Shown here: positions 18,422 to 29,862 of the stretch, piece by piece
Layout: every line of letters starts with the position of its first letter
How positions within the stretch are numbered: the stretch's first letter is position 1
NCBI GenBank assembly: GCA_031290515.1
Contig: JAITNK010000153.1
Coordinates: forward strand, 1 to 37,468
Source: Oscillospiraceae bacterium
GTDB lineage: Bacteria; Bacillota; Clostridia; Oscillospirales; Oscillospiraceae
Length of the DNA stretch: 37,468 bases
Direction: 5' to 3'
Translations under genes and position numbers: made by a program
Notes under the pieces: generated by a model
Told to the model about the DNA's origin: nothing
Databases searched by the model: none
The model's input: the letters and a program-made list of their open reading frames with translations, nothing else

Positions 18422-18540
18422 CACAGCGCGAGGGTTGAGCGCGCGGGGTTGGGTGCGGGGCGCGGGACGCGCGCTTTTTTCGCGAAAAAGCTGCAAAAAG
18501 ACGGAGTTTAGTTTAACAAAATTCACGGGAGTACGGACTA

Positions 18541-18706
18541 AGCCGCGCCGCCGCGGCGGCGTTCCCCGCGCAAAGCACGAAGCGAGTGAGGACTTGTCCG
18601 ACCGAGCGTATAATCACGCAAGCCGCCGCCGCGGCGGCGTTCCCCGTGCGAAGCGCGGAGCGAGGGAGGACTTGTCCGACCGAGCGTATAATCACGCGTA
18701 TAAATA
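18541..18706 (+). repeat. Two copies of the dispersed repeat between pheS and pheT
   Basis: GCCGCGGCGGCGTTCCCCGCGCAAAGCACGAAGCGAGTGAGGACTTGTCCGACCGAGCGTATAATCACGC and a second near-identical copy. Confidence 0.95.
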
Positions 18707-18719
18707 AAGGTGAACTGAT

Positions 18720-21110
18720 ATGTTACTGTCACGCAAATGGCTTTCCGAATACACGAAAATCGACGCGTCCCCGAAAGATTTCGAGGACGTTATGACGCTC
18801 TCCGGCTCCAAAGTCGAGGTCACGCGCGACCCCGGCGCGGAAGTGCGCAACGTCGTCGTAGGGCGCGTTGTTTCCATCGAACACCATCCGGATTCCGGCC
18901 ATATGTGGGTCTGTCAGGTTGACGCGGGGCAGCCCGAGCCGGTGCAGATTGTCACGGGCGCGCAGAACGTCCGCGAGGGCGACCTTGTCCCCGCCGCGCT
19001 GCACAAATCGGTGCTTCCAGGCGGCAAAAAAATCGAAAAGGGCAAACTGCGCGGCGTACTGTCTGACGGTATGCTCTGCTCCCTTTCTGAACTGGGACTT
19101 GACGCGCACGACTTTCCGTATATGACGGAGGACGGCATAATGGCGTTCTCGCCGGAGGACGCGGCGGGTTACAAGCCCGGCGACGACATTAAGCCGCTTA
19201 TCGGCGCGGACGACAGCATAGTCGAGTTCGAGATTACGAACAACCGCCCGGACTGCCTGTCGGTACTCGGGCTTGCGCGCGAGGCGGCGGCGGCGTTCGG
19301 CACGGAGCTTCGTCTGCCGGAACCGTCGGTCAGAGGCGGCGGAGGGGATATTGCGTCGCGCCTTACGGTTGAGATTGCAAATCCGGAACTTTGCCCGCGC
19401 TATACGGCTAAAATGGTGAAAAACATAAAAATCGCGCCGAGTCCCCGGTGGCTGCGCGAACGTCTCCGCGCCGCCGGAGTGCGCCCGATAAACAACATCG
19501 TCGATATTACGAACTACGTTATGCTCGAGTACGGTCAGCCGATGCACGCGTTCGACTACGCGTGTCTCGCCGGCGGGAAAATCACCGTCCGCACGGCGAA
19601 ACCCGGCGAGACGATGAAAACGCTCGACGGAACGGAGCGCAGTCTCTCGCCCGAAATGCTCGTAATCGCGGACGGCGGCAAACCCGTCGGCGTAGCCGGC
19701 GTTATGGGCGGCGAAAACAGTGAAATCACCGAAGCGACGCGGCTCGCGGTGTTTGAGTCCGCGACGTTTGACGGCGTTTCGGTACGCAAAACCGCCGCCG
19801 CGCTCGGTATGCGCACGGACGCGTCGAGCCGATTCGAGAAGGGTCTCGATACCGAGAACACCGTGCCGGCGGTACTGCGCGCGTGCCAGCTCGTCGAACT
19901 GCTCGGCGCGGGCGAGGTGCTTGACGGCGCGGTTGACACGCGCGCGGGGACGTACGTCCCGGCGACGCTTAAGCTTCAGCCGGAGCGCATAAACGCGCTG
20001 CTCGGCACCGATATTCCGCGCGGATTTATGGCGGAAACGCTCATAAAACTCGGCTTCGCCGTCGCGCCGGACGACACGGTCACGGTGCCGAGCTGGCGCG
20101 CCGACGTTTCGCACTACACCGACCTCGCGGAGGAGGTCGCGCGGTTCTACGGCTACGATAAAATCACGCCGACGCTTAACCCCGGCTCCGAGACCGCGGG
20201 CGGGTACAGCGAAAAGCAGAGGTTTGAAAACTCGCTGTCCGCCGCCGCGCTCGCGCTCGGTTACAGCGAAATTTTCACATATTCGTTCATAGGCACGTCC
20301 GACTACGACAAAATTCTTATGCCGGCGGACGCTCCGGAATACCGCAGCGTCACGATACTCAACCCGCTCGGCGAAGACCGCGCGGTTATGCGGACGACTC
20401 CGCTTCCGAGTATGCTCGGCGCGCTCGCGAACAACCGCTCGGCGCGAAACGACGGCGTCCGCCTGTTCGAGCTTGCGAAAATCTATGTCCCGGGCGCGGA
20501 CGACCGCTCGCTTCCGGACGAGCGGATTATTCTCACGCTCGGAGCTTTCGGCGGCTGTGATTTCTTTGACATTAAGGGTGCGGTCGAGGAACTGCTTCGC
20601 GGGGCGAGGACTCCGGACGTTCGTTTCGCGTCCGGCGGCGCGCTGCCGAGCTTTCACGGAGGGCGTTTCGCCCGGATATTCAGCGGCGGCACGGAAATCG
20701 GGTTTATCGGGCAGATTCACCCGAACGCCGCGAAAAACTACGACCTCCCGGACGCCTACTGCGCGGAACTTGACGCGGAGCTGCTGCTCTCGCTGCGCGC
20801 TCCGGAGCCGCGGTACGCGCCGTTGCCGCGCTTCCCCTCGTCGGAGCGCGACGTTGCGGTCGTGTGCGACGCGTCTCTCGAAGCCGCGGAACTCTTCGCG
20901 GAGATTCGCGCGGCGGGCGGCAAACTGCTGAAATCGCTCTCGCTGTTCGACGTTTACACCGGAAGTCAGGTACCTGACGGCAAAAAGAGCCTTGCGGTAT
21001 CGCTGTCTTTCCGCGACGACAGCCGTACGCTCACCGACGCCGAAACCGACGCCGCGGTCGCGAATATTCTCGCGGCGGTCGGCGCGAAGTTCGGCGCGGC
21101 GCTGCGATAA
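18720..21110 (+). CDS. pheT: Phenylalanine--tRNA ligase beta subunit
   Basis: MLLSRKWLSEYTKID, HPDSGHMWVCQVD, INNIVDITNYVMLEYGQPMHAFDY, DVAVVCDASLEAAEL, C-terminal anticodon-binding FDX domain. Confidence 0.96.
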   Translation: MLLSRKWLSEYTKIDASPKDFEDVMTLSGSKVEVTRDPGAEVRNVVVGRVVSIEHHPDSGHMWVCQVDAGQPEPVQIVTGAQNVREGDLVPAALHKSVLPGGKKIEKGKLRGVLSDGMLCSLSELGLDAHDFPYMTEDGIMAFSPEDAAGYKPGDDIKPLIGADDSIVEFEITNNRPDCLSVLGLAREAAAAFGTELRLPEPSVRGGGGDIASRLTVEIANPELCPRYTAKMVKNIKIAPSPRWLRERLRAAGVRPINNIVDITNYVMLEYGQPMHAFDYACLAGGKITVRTAKPGETMKTLDGTERSLSPEMLVIADGGKPVGVAGVMGGENSEITEATRLAVFESATFDGVSVRKTAAALGMRTDASSRFEKGLDTENTVPAVLRACQLVELLGAGEVLDGAVDTRAGTYVPATLKLQPERINALLGTDIPRGFMAETLIKLGFAVAPDDTVTVPSWRADVSHYTDLAEEVARFYGYDKITPTLNPGSETAGGYSEKQRFENSLSAAALALGYSEIFTYSFIGTSDYDKILMPADAPEYRSVTILNPLGEDRAVMRTTPLPSMLGALANNRSARNDGVRLFELAKIYVPGADDRSLPDERIILTLGAFGGCDFFDIKGAVEELLRGARTPDVRFASGGALPSFHGGRFARIFSGGTEIGFIGQIHPNAAKNYDLPDAYCAELDAELLLSLRAPEPRYAPLPRFPSSERDVAVVCDASLEAAELFAEIRAAGGKLLKSLSLFDVYTGSQVPDGKKSLAVSLSFRDDSRTLTDAETDAAVANILAAVGAKFGAALR

Positions 21111-21261
21111 TTCGCCTCCCGTCCGGGCAGCCGCACCGCAGTCGCTGCCGTGTGGGCGGGCGAACGTGTTCGCGAGCCGCCGCGGGTAACGTTCCGTCAG
21201 CGAACGCCGAAGCGTGAGCCATATGGAACGGCAGCGGCGTTTTTGAGCCGACCGCAGTCGG

Positions 21262-21310
21262 CGAAAAATATTGAGCGCAGGGAGGGCTTTGCCCGACCGA
21301 GCGGTTAACA
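21262..21310 (+). repeat. Half copy of the dispersed repeat downstream of pheT
   Basis: TTGAGCGCAGGGAGGGCTTTGCCCGACCGAGCGGTTAA. Confidence 0.75.
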
Positions 21311-21346
21311 AGCGAAGCCGGAATTCATTTCCGGCAAGAGGTAAAG

Positions 21347-21376
21347 AAAGAGCGGGGCAGCTTTGCCCCGCTCTTT
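21347..21376 (-). terminator. Intrinsic terminator of groESL
   Basis: AAAGAGCGGGGC-loop-GCCCCGCTCTTT immediately downstream of groL; TTTCTTTAC on the minus strand. Confidence 0.75.
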
Positions 21377-21398
21377 ACTTTACGGTAAGGCTTACGCC

Positions 21399-23042
<1,644 letters not shown>

Positions 23043-23049
23043 TTATTGT

Positions 23050-23337
23050 TTACTGTTCGACGACCGCGAGAATGTCCGACTGGCGGACGATTTTGTACTC
23101 TTCGCCGTCGATTTTGACTTCGGTGCCGGTGTAGCTTCCGGTGATGACCCGGTCGCCTTTTTTGACTACGATTTCGACTTCCTCGCCGTCAACCTTGCCG
23201 CCGGGACCGACCTCGATAATCTCGTAAATCTGCGGCTTTTCCTGCGCGGAACTTGAAAGGATAATGCCGCCTTTCGTTTTTTCTTCCGCTTCGATTTGCT
23301 TTACAATCACGCGGTCAAACAGTGGTTTCAGTACCAT
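23050..23337 (-). CDS. groS: Co-chaperonin GroES
   Basis: MVLKPLFDRVIVKQIEAEEKTKGGIILSSSAQEKPQ...; 95 aa, adjacent to groL. Confidence 0.97.
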   Translation of the reverse strand: MVLKPLFDRVIVKQIEAEEKTKGGIILSSSAQEKPQIYEIIEVGPGGKVDGEEVEIVVKKGDRVITGSYTGTEVKIDGEEYKIVRQSDILAVVEQ

Positions 23338-23368
23338 TTCGCTGCCTCCTGTAAAAAAGTTTTTGATT

Positions 23369-23395
23369 TTAGCACTCTCGCGTCCGGAGTGCTAA
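23369..23395. promoter_or_regulatory. CIRCE element (HrcA operator)
   Basis: TTAGCACTC-N9-GAGTGCTAA, perfect inverted repeat upstream of groS. Confidence 0.96.
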
Positions 23396-23609
23396 CGCTT
23401 ATGTATAATACCACAAGGTCAAGAATAATCAAAGTGCGCTGTTTCCGGTTTATGCGGGTTAATCGGGTAATTCAGCCTGATTTTTCCATTTTATCTCGTG
23501 TTTTCCCGAATATATTTCGTTTTTCTTTTGTTATCTCCGAATATCGCACAGTTAACACATTGTTAACAAGCGATATGTCAAGAGACTTGCAACCGTCCCG
23601 AAAAAGTAG

Positions 23610-23615
23610 TATAAT
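23610..23615 (+). promoter_or_regulatory. -10 box of the VOC gene promoter
   Basis: TTGCAA (23587-23592)-17 nt-TATAAT (23610-23615). Confidence 0.55.
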
Positions 23616-23703
23616 GTTGATGAATAGTCGGCGTGTGCGGGTACGGAGCGCGGGAGTCTTTAGCCCGGCTGTCCGGCTGATAAATTAAGGAGGTCATTGC
23701 ATA

Positions 23704-24075
23704 GTGGAATCGAAAATTCTGCACACAAATATCAACGTGCTCGACGTTGACAGGAGCGTGGCGTTCTACAGGGAAGCTCTCGGGCTTACGGAACTGCACC
23801 GCTTCGATATTCCCACCGCGACTATGGTGTTTATGGGCGACGGCGCGACCGCGCATCAGCTCGAAATCACCTGTCTCAAGGACAGAAAAGAGCCGTACGA
23901 CCTGAGCGACAACGAGATTCACCTCGCTTTCGGAGTACCCGACCTCGCGGCCGCAAAGGCTAAGCACGCCGAAATGGGCGTAATCTGCTTCGAGAACCCG
24001 ATGATGGGCATTTATTTCATAGCGGATCCGGACGGCTACTGGAATGAGATTCTGCCCGCTAATATGGGCGGCTGA
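23704..24075 (+). CDS. VOC family protein (glyoxalase/lactoylglutathione lyase-like)
   Basis: ILHTNINVLDVDRSVAFYREALGLTELHRFDIPTATMVFMGDGATAHQLEIT ... FENPMMGIYFIADPDGYWNEIL. Confidence 0.9.
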   Translation: MESKILHTNINVLDVDRSVAFYREALGLTELHRFDIPTATMVFMGDGATAHQLEITCLKDRKEPYDLSDNEIHLAFGVPDLAAAKAKHAEMGVICFENPMMGIYFIADPDGYWNEILPANMGG

Positions 24076-24078
24076 TTT

Positions 24079-24283
24079 CTAAGTGAACAACAACCGCAGG
24101 GTTTTGGCGGCGTTTCGGCACAGGCGCGTCACGTTTACACCACGACACACCGTTGTGCCGGAACACCAAGCGCAGGGAGGCTCCGCCGACCAAGCGGTTA
24201 ATAGCGCGCAGGGAGGCTCCGCCGACCGAGCGGAAAATGGTGGTGAACGCTAAGTGAACAACGACCGCAGGGTTTTGGCGGCG
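24079..24283 (+). repeat. 34-bp direct repeat of the mnmA start (24079-24112 and 24250-24283)
   Basis: CTAAGTGAACAAC[A/G]ACCGCAGGGTTTTGGCGGCG twice, one mismatch, offset 171 bp. Confidence 0.95.
24165..24237 (+). repeat. Two half copies of the dispersed repeat upstream of mnmA
   Basis: AAGCGCAGGGAGGCTCCGCCGACCAAGCGGTTAATAGCGCGCAGGGAGGCTCCGCCGACCGAGCGG. Confidence 0.85.
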
Positions 24284-25342
24284 ATGAGCGGCGGCGTGGA
24301 CTCCTCCGTCGCCGCGCTGCTGCTCGCGGAGCGCGGGTACGACGTCACCGGCGTTATGATGAAGCTCTTTGAAAACGAGGACATCGGCGAGGACATACTA
24401 AGCTCCTGCTGCAGTCTCGCCGACCGGAGCGAAGCCGAAGCCGCCGCCGCGAAGATTGACGTTCCGTTCTACGTTTATAATTACGCCGAAGAGTTCCGCC
24501 GCGGCGTTATGGACTACTTCGCGGCGGAGTACTGCCGCGGCAGAACCCCGAATCCGTGTATCGAGTGCAACCGTCTGCTGAAATTCGGCGCGCTGTTCTG
24601 GCGGGCGGACAGCCTGAAATGCGGCTTCGTCGCGACGGGACACTATGCGCGCGTCGAACGGCAAAACGGCAGGTATCTGCTGCGCCGCTCCGGCGACGCG
24701 AGGAAAGACCAGACCTACGCGCTGTACTTCCTGACGCAGGAGCAGCTCGCTCGCACCTTATTCCCGCTCGGGGAGTATACGAAGCCGGAGGTGCGCGAAA
24801 TCGCGGCGCGGTTCGGACTTCCGAACGCCGCGAAGCCCGACAGCGAGGACATCTGCTTCGTCCCCGGCGGCGGTTACGGCGCGTTTCTCGACCTGTACAC
24901 CGGCGAAGCGTCCGAACCGGGCGACTTCGTCTCGGCGGACGGCGCGTTTCTCGGGCGGCACCGCGGGTACCGCAACTATACGATAGGTCAGCGGCGCGGA
25001 CTCGGCGTTTCGTCCGGCGGCAAGCTGTACGTCGCGGCAATCGACCCGGCGGCGAACGTCGTGACGCTCGGTCCGGCGGACGAGCTGTACGGCGGCTCGC
25101 TCGTTATGACCGGAATCAACCTGATTGCCGCGGACTCGCTCGTCGGCGAGGTTAGCTGTCAGGCGAAGATACGCTACGGCGCGGAACCCGCTCCCGCGAC
25201 CGCCCGGCAGACCGGCGCGGACGAGATTACGGTGACGTTCCGCGAACCGCGGCGTGCGATTACCCCGGGTCAGGCTTGCGTACTGTACGACGGCGACCTG
25301 GTACTCGGCGGCGGGGTTATACGCTCGGCTTCGCCGAGCTGA
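24254..25342 (+). CDS. mnmA: tRNA-specific 2-thiouridylase
   Basis: VLAAMSGGVDSSVAALLL, RTPNPCIECNRLLKFG, ATGHYAR, KDQTYALYFL, KPDSEDICFVPGG, IGQRRGLGVSSGG; GTG start. Confidence 0.95.
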   Translation: MNNDRRVLAAMSGGVDSSVAALLLAERGYDVTGVMMKLFENEDIGEDILSSCCSLADRSEAEAAAAKIDVPFYVYNYAEEFRRGVMDYFAAEYCRGRTPNPCIECNRLLKFGALFWRADSLKCGFVATGHYARVERQNGRYLLRRSGDARKDQTYALYFLTQEQLARTLFPLGEYTKPEVREIAARFGLPNAAKPDSEDICFVPGGGYGAFLDLYTGEASEPGDFVSADGAFLGRHRGYRNYTIGQRRGLGVSSGGKLYVAAIDPAANVVTLGPADELYGGSLVMTGINLIAADSLVGEVSCQAKIRYGAEPAPATARQTGADEITVTFREPRRAITPGQACVLYDGDLVLGGGVIRSASPS

Positions 25343-25365
25343 TTAGCAATGAGTAATTTGAGGGA

Positions 25366-25555
25366 CGGCTCCGCCGCCGCGGCGGCGTTCCCCGTGCGAA
25401 GCACGGAGCAAGGGAGGCTTCGCCGACCGAGCGGATAATCAGCGGATAATCTGCGGATAATCTGCGGCTCCGCCGCCGCGGCGGCGTTCCCCGTGCGAAG
25501 CACGGAGCGAGGGAGGACTTGTCTGACCGAGCGGATAATCTGCGGATAAACAAGG
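25366..25555 (+). repeat. Two copies of the dispersed repeat between mnmA and nadA, with a tandem GCGGATAATC(A/T) micro-repeat
   Basis: CCGCGGCGGCGTTCCCCGTGCGAAGCACGGAGCAAGGGAGGCTTCGCCGACCGAGCGGATAATC and ...GAAGCACGGAGCGAGGGAGGACTTGTCTGACCGAGCGGATAATC. Confidence 0.95.
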
Positions 25556-25571
25556 AAGGTCTTCGTCAAAT

Positions 25572-26492
25572 ATGACAATATCCGAGATACAAGCCGAGAT
25601 TATTCGGCTCAAACGCGAAAAAAACGTATGCGTACTCGCGCACAGCTATCAGGGGCAGGAACTGCTCGAGGTCGCGGACGTTACCGGCGACTCGTATCTG
25701 CTGTCCGTCGCGGCGGCGGAGGACTCGAAACAGACCGCGATAATGTGCGGCGTACGCTTTATGGCGGAGACCGTTAAGCTGCTGTCGCCGGAAAAAACGG
25801 TGTACCTCGCGAACGAGTCCGCGGGCTGCCCTATGGCGGACGGACTTTCGTATGAGCGGCTGCAAAACGCGGTCGCGAAGTACCCGGACGCGAAAGTCGT
25901 CTGCTACATCAACACGACCGCGGAGGTCAAGACGCTGTCGGACGTCTGCGTCACAAGCTCGTCGGCGGTCAGGATAATCAAAGCGATGCCGGAGCGCGAA
26001 ATTCTCTTTGTGCCGGACTGCAACCTCGGGGCGTACGTCGCGGAGCAGCTTCCGGAGAAAGACGTGCATCTGATTTCCGGCGGCTGTCCGATACACGCAG
26101 CGGTCACGGCGGCGGAGGTCGATGCGGCGAAGGCGGCGCACCCGGACGCGCTCGTGCTCGTCCACCCGGAGTGCGTACCCGACGTGGTCGCGAAAGCGGA
26201 CTATGTCGGAAGCACGTCGGGCATATTCAATTACGCGGCGGAGTCGGACAGGCGCGAGTTCATCATCGGCACCGAGATTTCAATCGCGGAGCATTTGCAG
26301 TTTCACTGTCCGGACAAGCGGTTTTACGCGCTGTCCAAAAAGCTCGTGTGCCAGAATATGAAATCGACGACGCTTATGGACCTGTACCACTGCCTGAACG
26401 GCGCGGGCGGCGTCGAGATTACGCTCGCGCCGGAGCTTATCGCGTCCGCGCGGAAGTGTATCGACGAAATGATACGTCTCGGCGGGAAGTAA
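25572..26492 (+). CDS. nadA: Quinolinate synthase
   Basis: VLAHSYQGQELLEVADVTGDSYLLS, CGVRFMAETVKLLSPEKTVYLANESAGCPMAD, YINTTAEVKTLSDVCVTSSSAV, FVPDCNLGAYVA. Confidence 0.95.
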   Translation: MTISEIQAEIIRLKREKNVCVLAHSYQGQELLEVADVTGDSYLLSVAAAEDSKQTAIMCGVRFMAETVKLLSPEKTVYLANESAGCPMADGLSYERLQNAVAKYPDAKVVCYINTTAEVKTLSDVCVTSSSAVRIIKAMPEREILFVPDCNLGAYVAEQLPEKDVHLISGGCPIHAAVTAAEVDAAKAAHPDALVLVHPECVPDVVAKADYVGSTSGIFNYAAESDRREFIIGTEISIAEHLQFHCPDKRFYALSKKLVCQNMKSTTLMDLYHCLNGAGGVEITLAPELIASARKCIDEMIRLGGK

Positions 26493-26596
26493 CAAACATA
26501 CCTGGCGTTCCTCACAAATCCGCCGGACCGGCGGAACCGCCTGCTGAACAGCGTCCGGAAAGAAATCAAAAACAGACAGAAAAATTAAGGTAGGTT

Positions 26597-27346
26597 ATGA
26601 AATTGCCGCTACTTGAAATACAAAAGCTGAACGTAAACGTCGGCGAAAAACTGATACTGCACGGTCTCGACCTCACGATTAACGCGGGGGAAACCCACGT
26701 CCTTATGGGGCGCAACGGCACCGGAAAATCGACGCTCGCCGCCGCGGTTATGGGGAATCCCGCGTTTTCGGTGACGGACGGAAAGATTCTGTTCGACGGC
26801 GAGAACATCGTTTCGGAGCCTCCGGACAAGCGCGCCAAGCGCGGAATATTTCTCTCGTTCCAGAACCCGGAGGAGATACCCGGCGTGTCGCTCGAGAACT
26901 TTATCCGCAGCGCGGTCGGAGCCGTCTCCGGCGAGACTCCGCGGCTTATGCGCTTTCAGAAAGAGCTGTACGCGAAAATGGAATCGCTCGGGCTTTCAAA
27001 GGCGTACGCCGACCGGGAGCTTAACGTCGGCTTCTCCGGCGGCGAGAAAAAGAAGTCGGAGATACTCCAGCTTCTGACGCTGTCGCCGAAGCTCGCGATA
27101 CTCGACGAGGCGGACTCCGGGCTTGACGTGGACGCGGTGCGCGTCGTCGCGGAGGGGATTAACCGCTACAGGAACGGCGGTAACGCGCTGCTTATCATCA
27201 CGCACAACAAGCGGCTCGTCGAAGACATAAAGGTCGATTTCGTCCACGTTCTGCGCGACAAGAAAATCGGACTGACCGGCGGGCGCGAGCTTATCGACAC
27301 AATCTCGGACGGCGGGTTCGGCGCGGTCGGCGAGGCGGCGGAATGA
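26597..27346 (+). CDS. sufC: Fe-S cluster assembly ATPase SufC
   Basis: LLEIQKLNVNVGEKLILHGLDLTINAGETHVLMGRNGTGKSTLAAAVMGNP, FSGGEKKKSEILQLLTLSPKLAILDEADSGLDVDAV. Confidence 0.95.
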   Translation: MKLPLLEIQKLNVNVGEKLILHGLDLTINAGETHVLMGRNGTGKSTLAAAVMGNPAFSVTDGKILFDGENIVSEPPDKRAKRGIFLSFQNPEEIPGVSLENFIRSAVGAVSGETPRLMRFQKELYAKMESLGLSKAYADRELNVGFSGGEKKKSEILQLLTLSPKLAILDEADSGLDVDAVRVVAEGINRYRNGGNALLIITHNKRLVEDIKVDFVHVLRDKKIGLTGGRELIDTISDGGFGAVGEAAE

Positions 27347-28746
27347 GCGGCGAAAAGAAAAGCGTATCCGAGATTTCCCGCTCGGTTTACGACCGCAAGG
27401 GCAAAGCCGCACCGAAATTCAAGGTACAGTCCGGACTCACGCCGGAGATTATCCGCACAATCTCGGACGAGAAAAACGACCCGGACTGGATGCGCGAATT
27501 CCGGCTCCGCTCGCTTGAGATTTATGAGGAAACCGAGCTGCCGGCGTGGGGCTACCCGCTCGACGCGCTGAATATGGACGACATTGTGACCTATGTGCGC
27601 CCCGACGCGCGGCAGAGCCACGACTGGGAGTCTGTGCCCGACGAGATAAAGAGTACGTTCGAGGCTCTCGGCATACCCGAGGCGGAGCGCACGGGTCTCG
27701 CCGGCGTCGGCGCGCAGTACGACAGCGAGGTCGTGTACCACAGCATAAAAAAAGAGGTCGCCGAACTCGGCGTTGTGTACACCGATATGGACTCCGCGCT
27801 CCGCGGCGAATATGCCGGTATGGTGCGCGAACACTTTATGAAGCTCTTACCCGCGAGCGAGCATAAGTTTCTCGCGCTGCACGGCGCGGTCTGGTCCGGC
27901 GGCAGCTTCGTCTATGTGCCGGACGGAGTCGAGGTGCCGATTCCGCTGCAATCGTATTTCCGCTTCAACGCCGCGGGCGCGGGTCAGTTCGAGCATACGC
28001 TCATAATCCTCGGCAAGGGCGCGAGCCTGCACTTTATAGAGGGCTGCTCCGCGCCGAAGTACAACGTCGCGAACCTGCACGCGGGCTGCGTCGAGCTTTA
28101 CGTTGCGGAGGGCGCGCGGCTGCGCTATTCGACTATCGAAAACTGGTCGAAAAATATGTACAATCTCAACTCCAAGCGCGCGACGGTCGAAAAGGGCGGC
28201 GCAATCGAGTGGGTGTCCGGCAGCTTCGGGTCGCACACGAGCTTTCTGTACCCGATGAGCATTCTGCGCGGCGAACACGCGCGGTGCGAATACACGGGCA
28301 TCACGTTCGCCGGAGCCGGACAGGAGCTTGACACCGGCGCGCAGGTTCTGCATCTCGCGCCGAACACGACCTCGCACATATCGGCGAAATCTATCTCGAA
28401 AAACGGCGGCAAGTCCACGTTCCGCGGCGGCGTTACCGTGTCGGAAAACGCTTCCGGCAGCAAGATTTCCGTCGCCTGCGACAGCCTGATGCTCGACTCG
28501 CGCTCGCGCTCCGACACGGTTCCGGTTATGGACATACGCGCGGCGAACGCCGATGTGGGTTACGAGGCGAAAATCGGACGCATTTCCGAGCAGGCGATAT
28601 ACTATCTGATGAGCCGCGGGCTTTCGGAAAACGACGCGAAAGCGATGATCGTCGGCGGCTTCGCGGAACCGATTTCAAAGGAACTGCCGCTCGAGTACGC
28701 CGTCGAGATGAACCGCCTGATTAACTTAGAAATTACGGGGAACTGA
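27343..28746 (+). CDS. sufB: Fe-S cluster assembly protein SufB
   Basis: SVYDRKGKAAPKFKVQSGLTPEIIRTISDEKNDPDWMREFRLRSLEIYEE, SFVYVPDGVEVPIPLQSYFR, EAKIGRISEQAIYYLMSRGLSE; overlaps sufC by 4 nt. Confidence 0.96.
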   Translation: MSGEKKSVSEISRSVYDRKGKAAPKFKVQSGLTPEIIRTISDEKNDPDWMREFRLRSLEIYEETELPAWGYPLDALNMDDIVTYVRPDARQSHDWESVPDEIKSTFEALGIPEAERTGLAGVGAQYDSEVVYHSIKKEVAELGVVYTDMDSALRGEYAGMVREHFMKLLPASEHKFLALHGAVWSGGSFVYVPDGVEVPIPLQSYFRFNAAGAGQFEHTLIILGKGASLHFIEGCSAPKYNVANLHAGCVELYVAEGARLRYSTIENWSKNMYNLNSKRATVEKGGAIEWVSGSFGSHTSFLYPMSILRGEHARCEYTGITFAGAGQELDTGAQVLHLAPNTTSHISAKSISKNGGKSTFRGGVTVSENASGSKISVACDSLMLDSRSRSDTVPVMDIRAANADVGYEAKIGRISEQAIYYLMSRGLSENDAKAMIVGGFAEPISKELPLEYAVEMNRLINLEITGN

Positions 28747-28748
28747 CT

Positions 28749-29822
28749 ATGCCTACCGCACTCAAAAACGTAAACGCGCTGCCGGTTCCGACCTGGCGGC
28801 GGCTCGGCGTGAACGGCGCGGAGCTTATCGTCGAGCTTCCGGAGCCGGGACCGCGTCCGCGCTCGAATCCCTCGCTGCCGGCGGGGACGCTCCGCGCGCA
28901 CGAGAGCGTACTGCGCTGCGCGGAGTTCCGCTCCGCGCTGTCTCCGGAACTTGCGGCGTATATCAGGGTTCACGCGAACTGCGGCGCGCGCTTCCGCGTA
29001 AAGCGCGGCGAATCGGTAGCGGAGCCGGTTACGGCGCGGCACACGCTGACCGCGGACGCTCCGGCGGTCGTTGACAACAACGTCGTCTACGCCGAGGCGC
29101 ACTCCAGGGCGACGCTCGTACTCGTCTACGACTCCGCGGACGATACCGCGTGTTTCCACGCGGGACTTACGCGCGTAATCGCGGAAAACTGCGCGGAAAT
29201 CTCCGTCGTCGAAGTGCAGACGCTGAACGCCGCCACGCCGCACTTCACCGACTTCTCCGCCGTCGTCGCGAACGGCGCGAAAGTCTCGCTGACGCGCGTA
29301 CTGCTCGGCGGAGCCGACGTTTACGCCGGGACGCACTTCAAGCTCGAGGGCGGCAAGTCGGAGTCAAACGCGGAGGTGTTTTACCTCGGGGACGGCGAGC
29401 GCAAACTCGATTTCAGCTATATCGCGAAGCATTTGGGACAGCATACGTCGAGCGCGCTGAACTCCGCGGGCGCGCTGTTCGGCTCCGCCGACAAGATTAT
29501 GCGCGGCACTATCGACTTCGCGCGCGGGTCTTCCGGCTCCGTCGGCGGCGAGTGCGAGAACACGCTTATCCTGTCGGACGGCGCGAGAAACCGCTCCGCC
29601 CCGCTGATTCTCTGCGGCGAGGAATCCGTCGAAGGGACGCACGCGGCGAGCTGCGGCAGTCCCGACGCGGCGAAGCTGTACTACCTGATGAGCCGGGGTC
29701 TGTCCGAGCGCGAGGCGAAGACGCTGCTCGTCGCCGGACTGCTCGAACCGTCGCTGAAAAACGTACCGGACGAAAAAACGCGGGCATTCCTGCGCGAGTA
29801 TCTGACGGCGCGGATAAAATAG
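28749..29822 (+). CDS. sufD: SufD family Fe-S cluster assembly protein
   Basis: SufBD core: GSADKIMRGTIDFARGSSGSVGGECENTLILSDGARNRSAPLILCGEESVEGTHAASCGSPDAAKLYYLMSRGLSEREAKTLL. Confidence 0.92.
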   Translation: MPTALKNVNALPVPTWRRLGVNGAELIVELPEPGPRPRSNPSLPAGTLRAHESVLRCAEFRSALSPELAAYIRVHANCGARFRVKRGESVAEPVTARHTLTADAPAVVDNNVVYAEAHSRATLVLVYDSADDTACFHAGLTRVIAENCAEISVVEVQTLNAATPHFTDFSAVVANGAKVSLTRVLLGGADVYAGTHFKLEGGKSESNAEVFYLGDGERKLDFSYIAKHLGQHTSSALNSAGALFGSADKIMRGTIDFARGSSGSVGGECENTLILSDGARNRSAPLILCGEESVEGTHAASCGSPDAAKLYYLMSRGLSEREAKTLLVAGLLEPSLKNVPDEKTRAFLREYLTARIK

Positions 29823-29862
29823 AATCTCACAGCCGGACGCGTTCGGCGGAAAGGCAAACGGT

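Noticed and set aside
18729-21311. 860-aa minus-strand ORF
   Set aside because: Antisense to pheT; Arg/Val-rich composition typical of high-GC shadow ORFs; pheT is unambiguous.
23552-23568. GTTAACACATTGTTAAC inverted repeat as an operator
   Set aside because: Short and AT-rich with no recognised regulator; could be chance.
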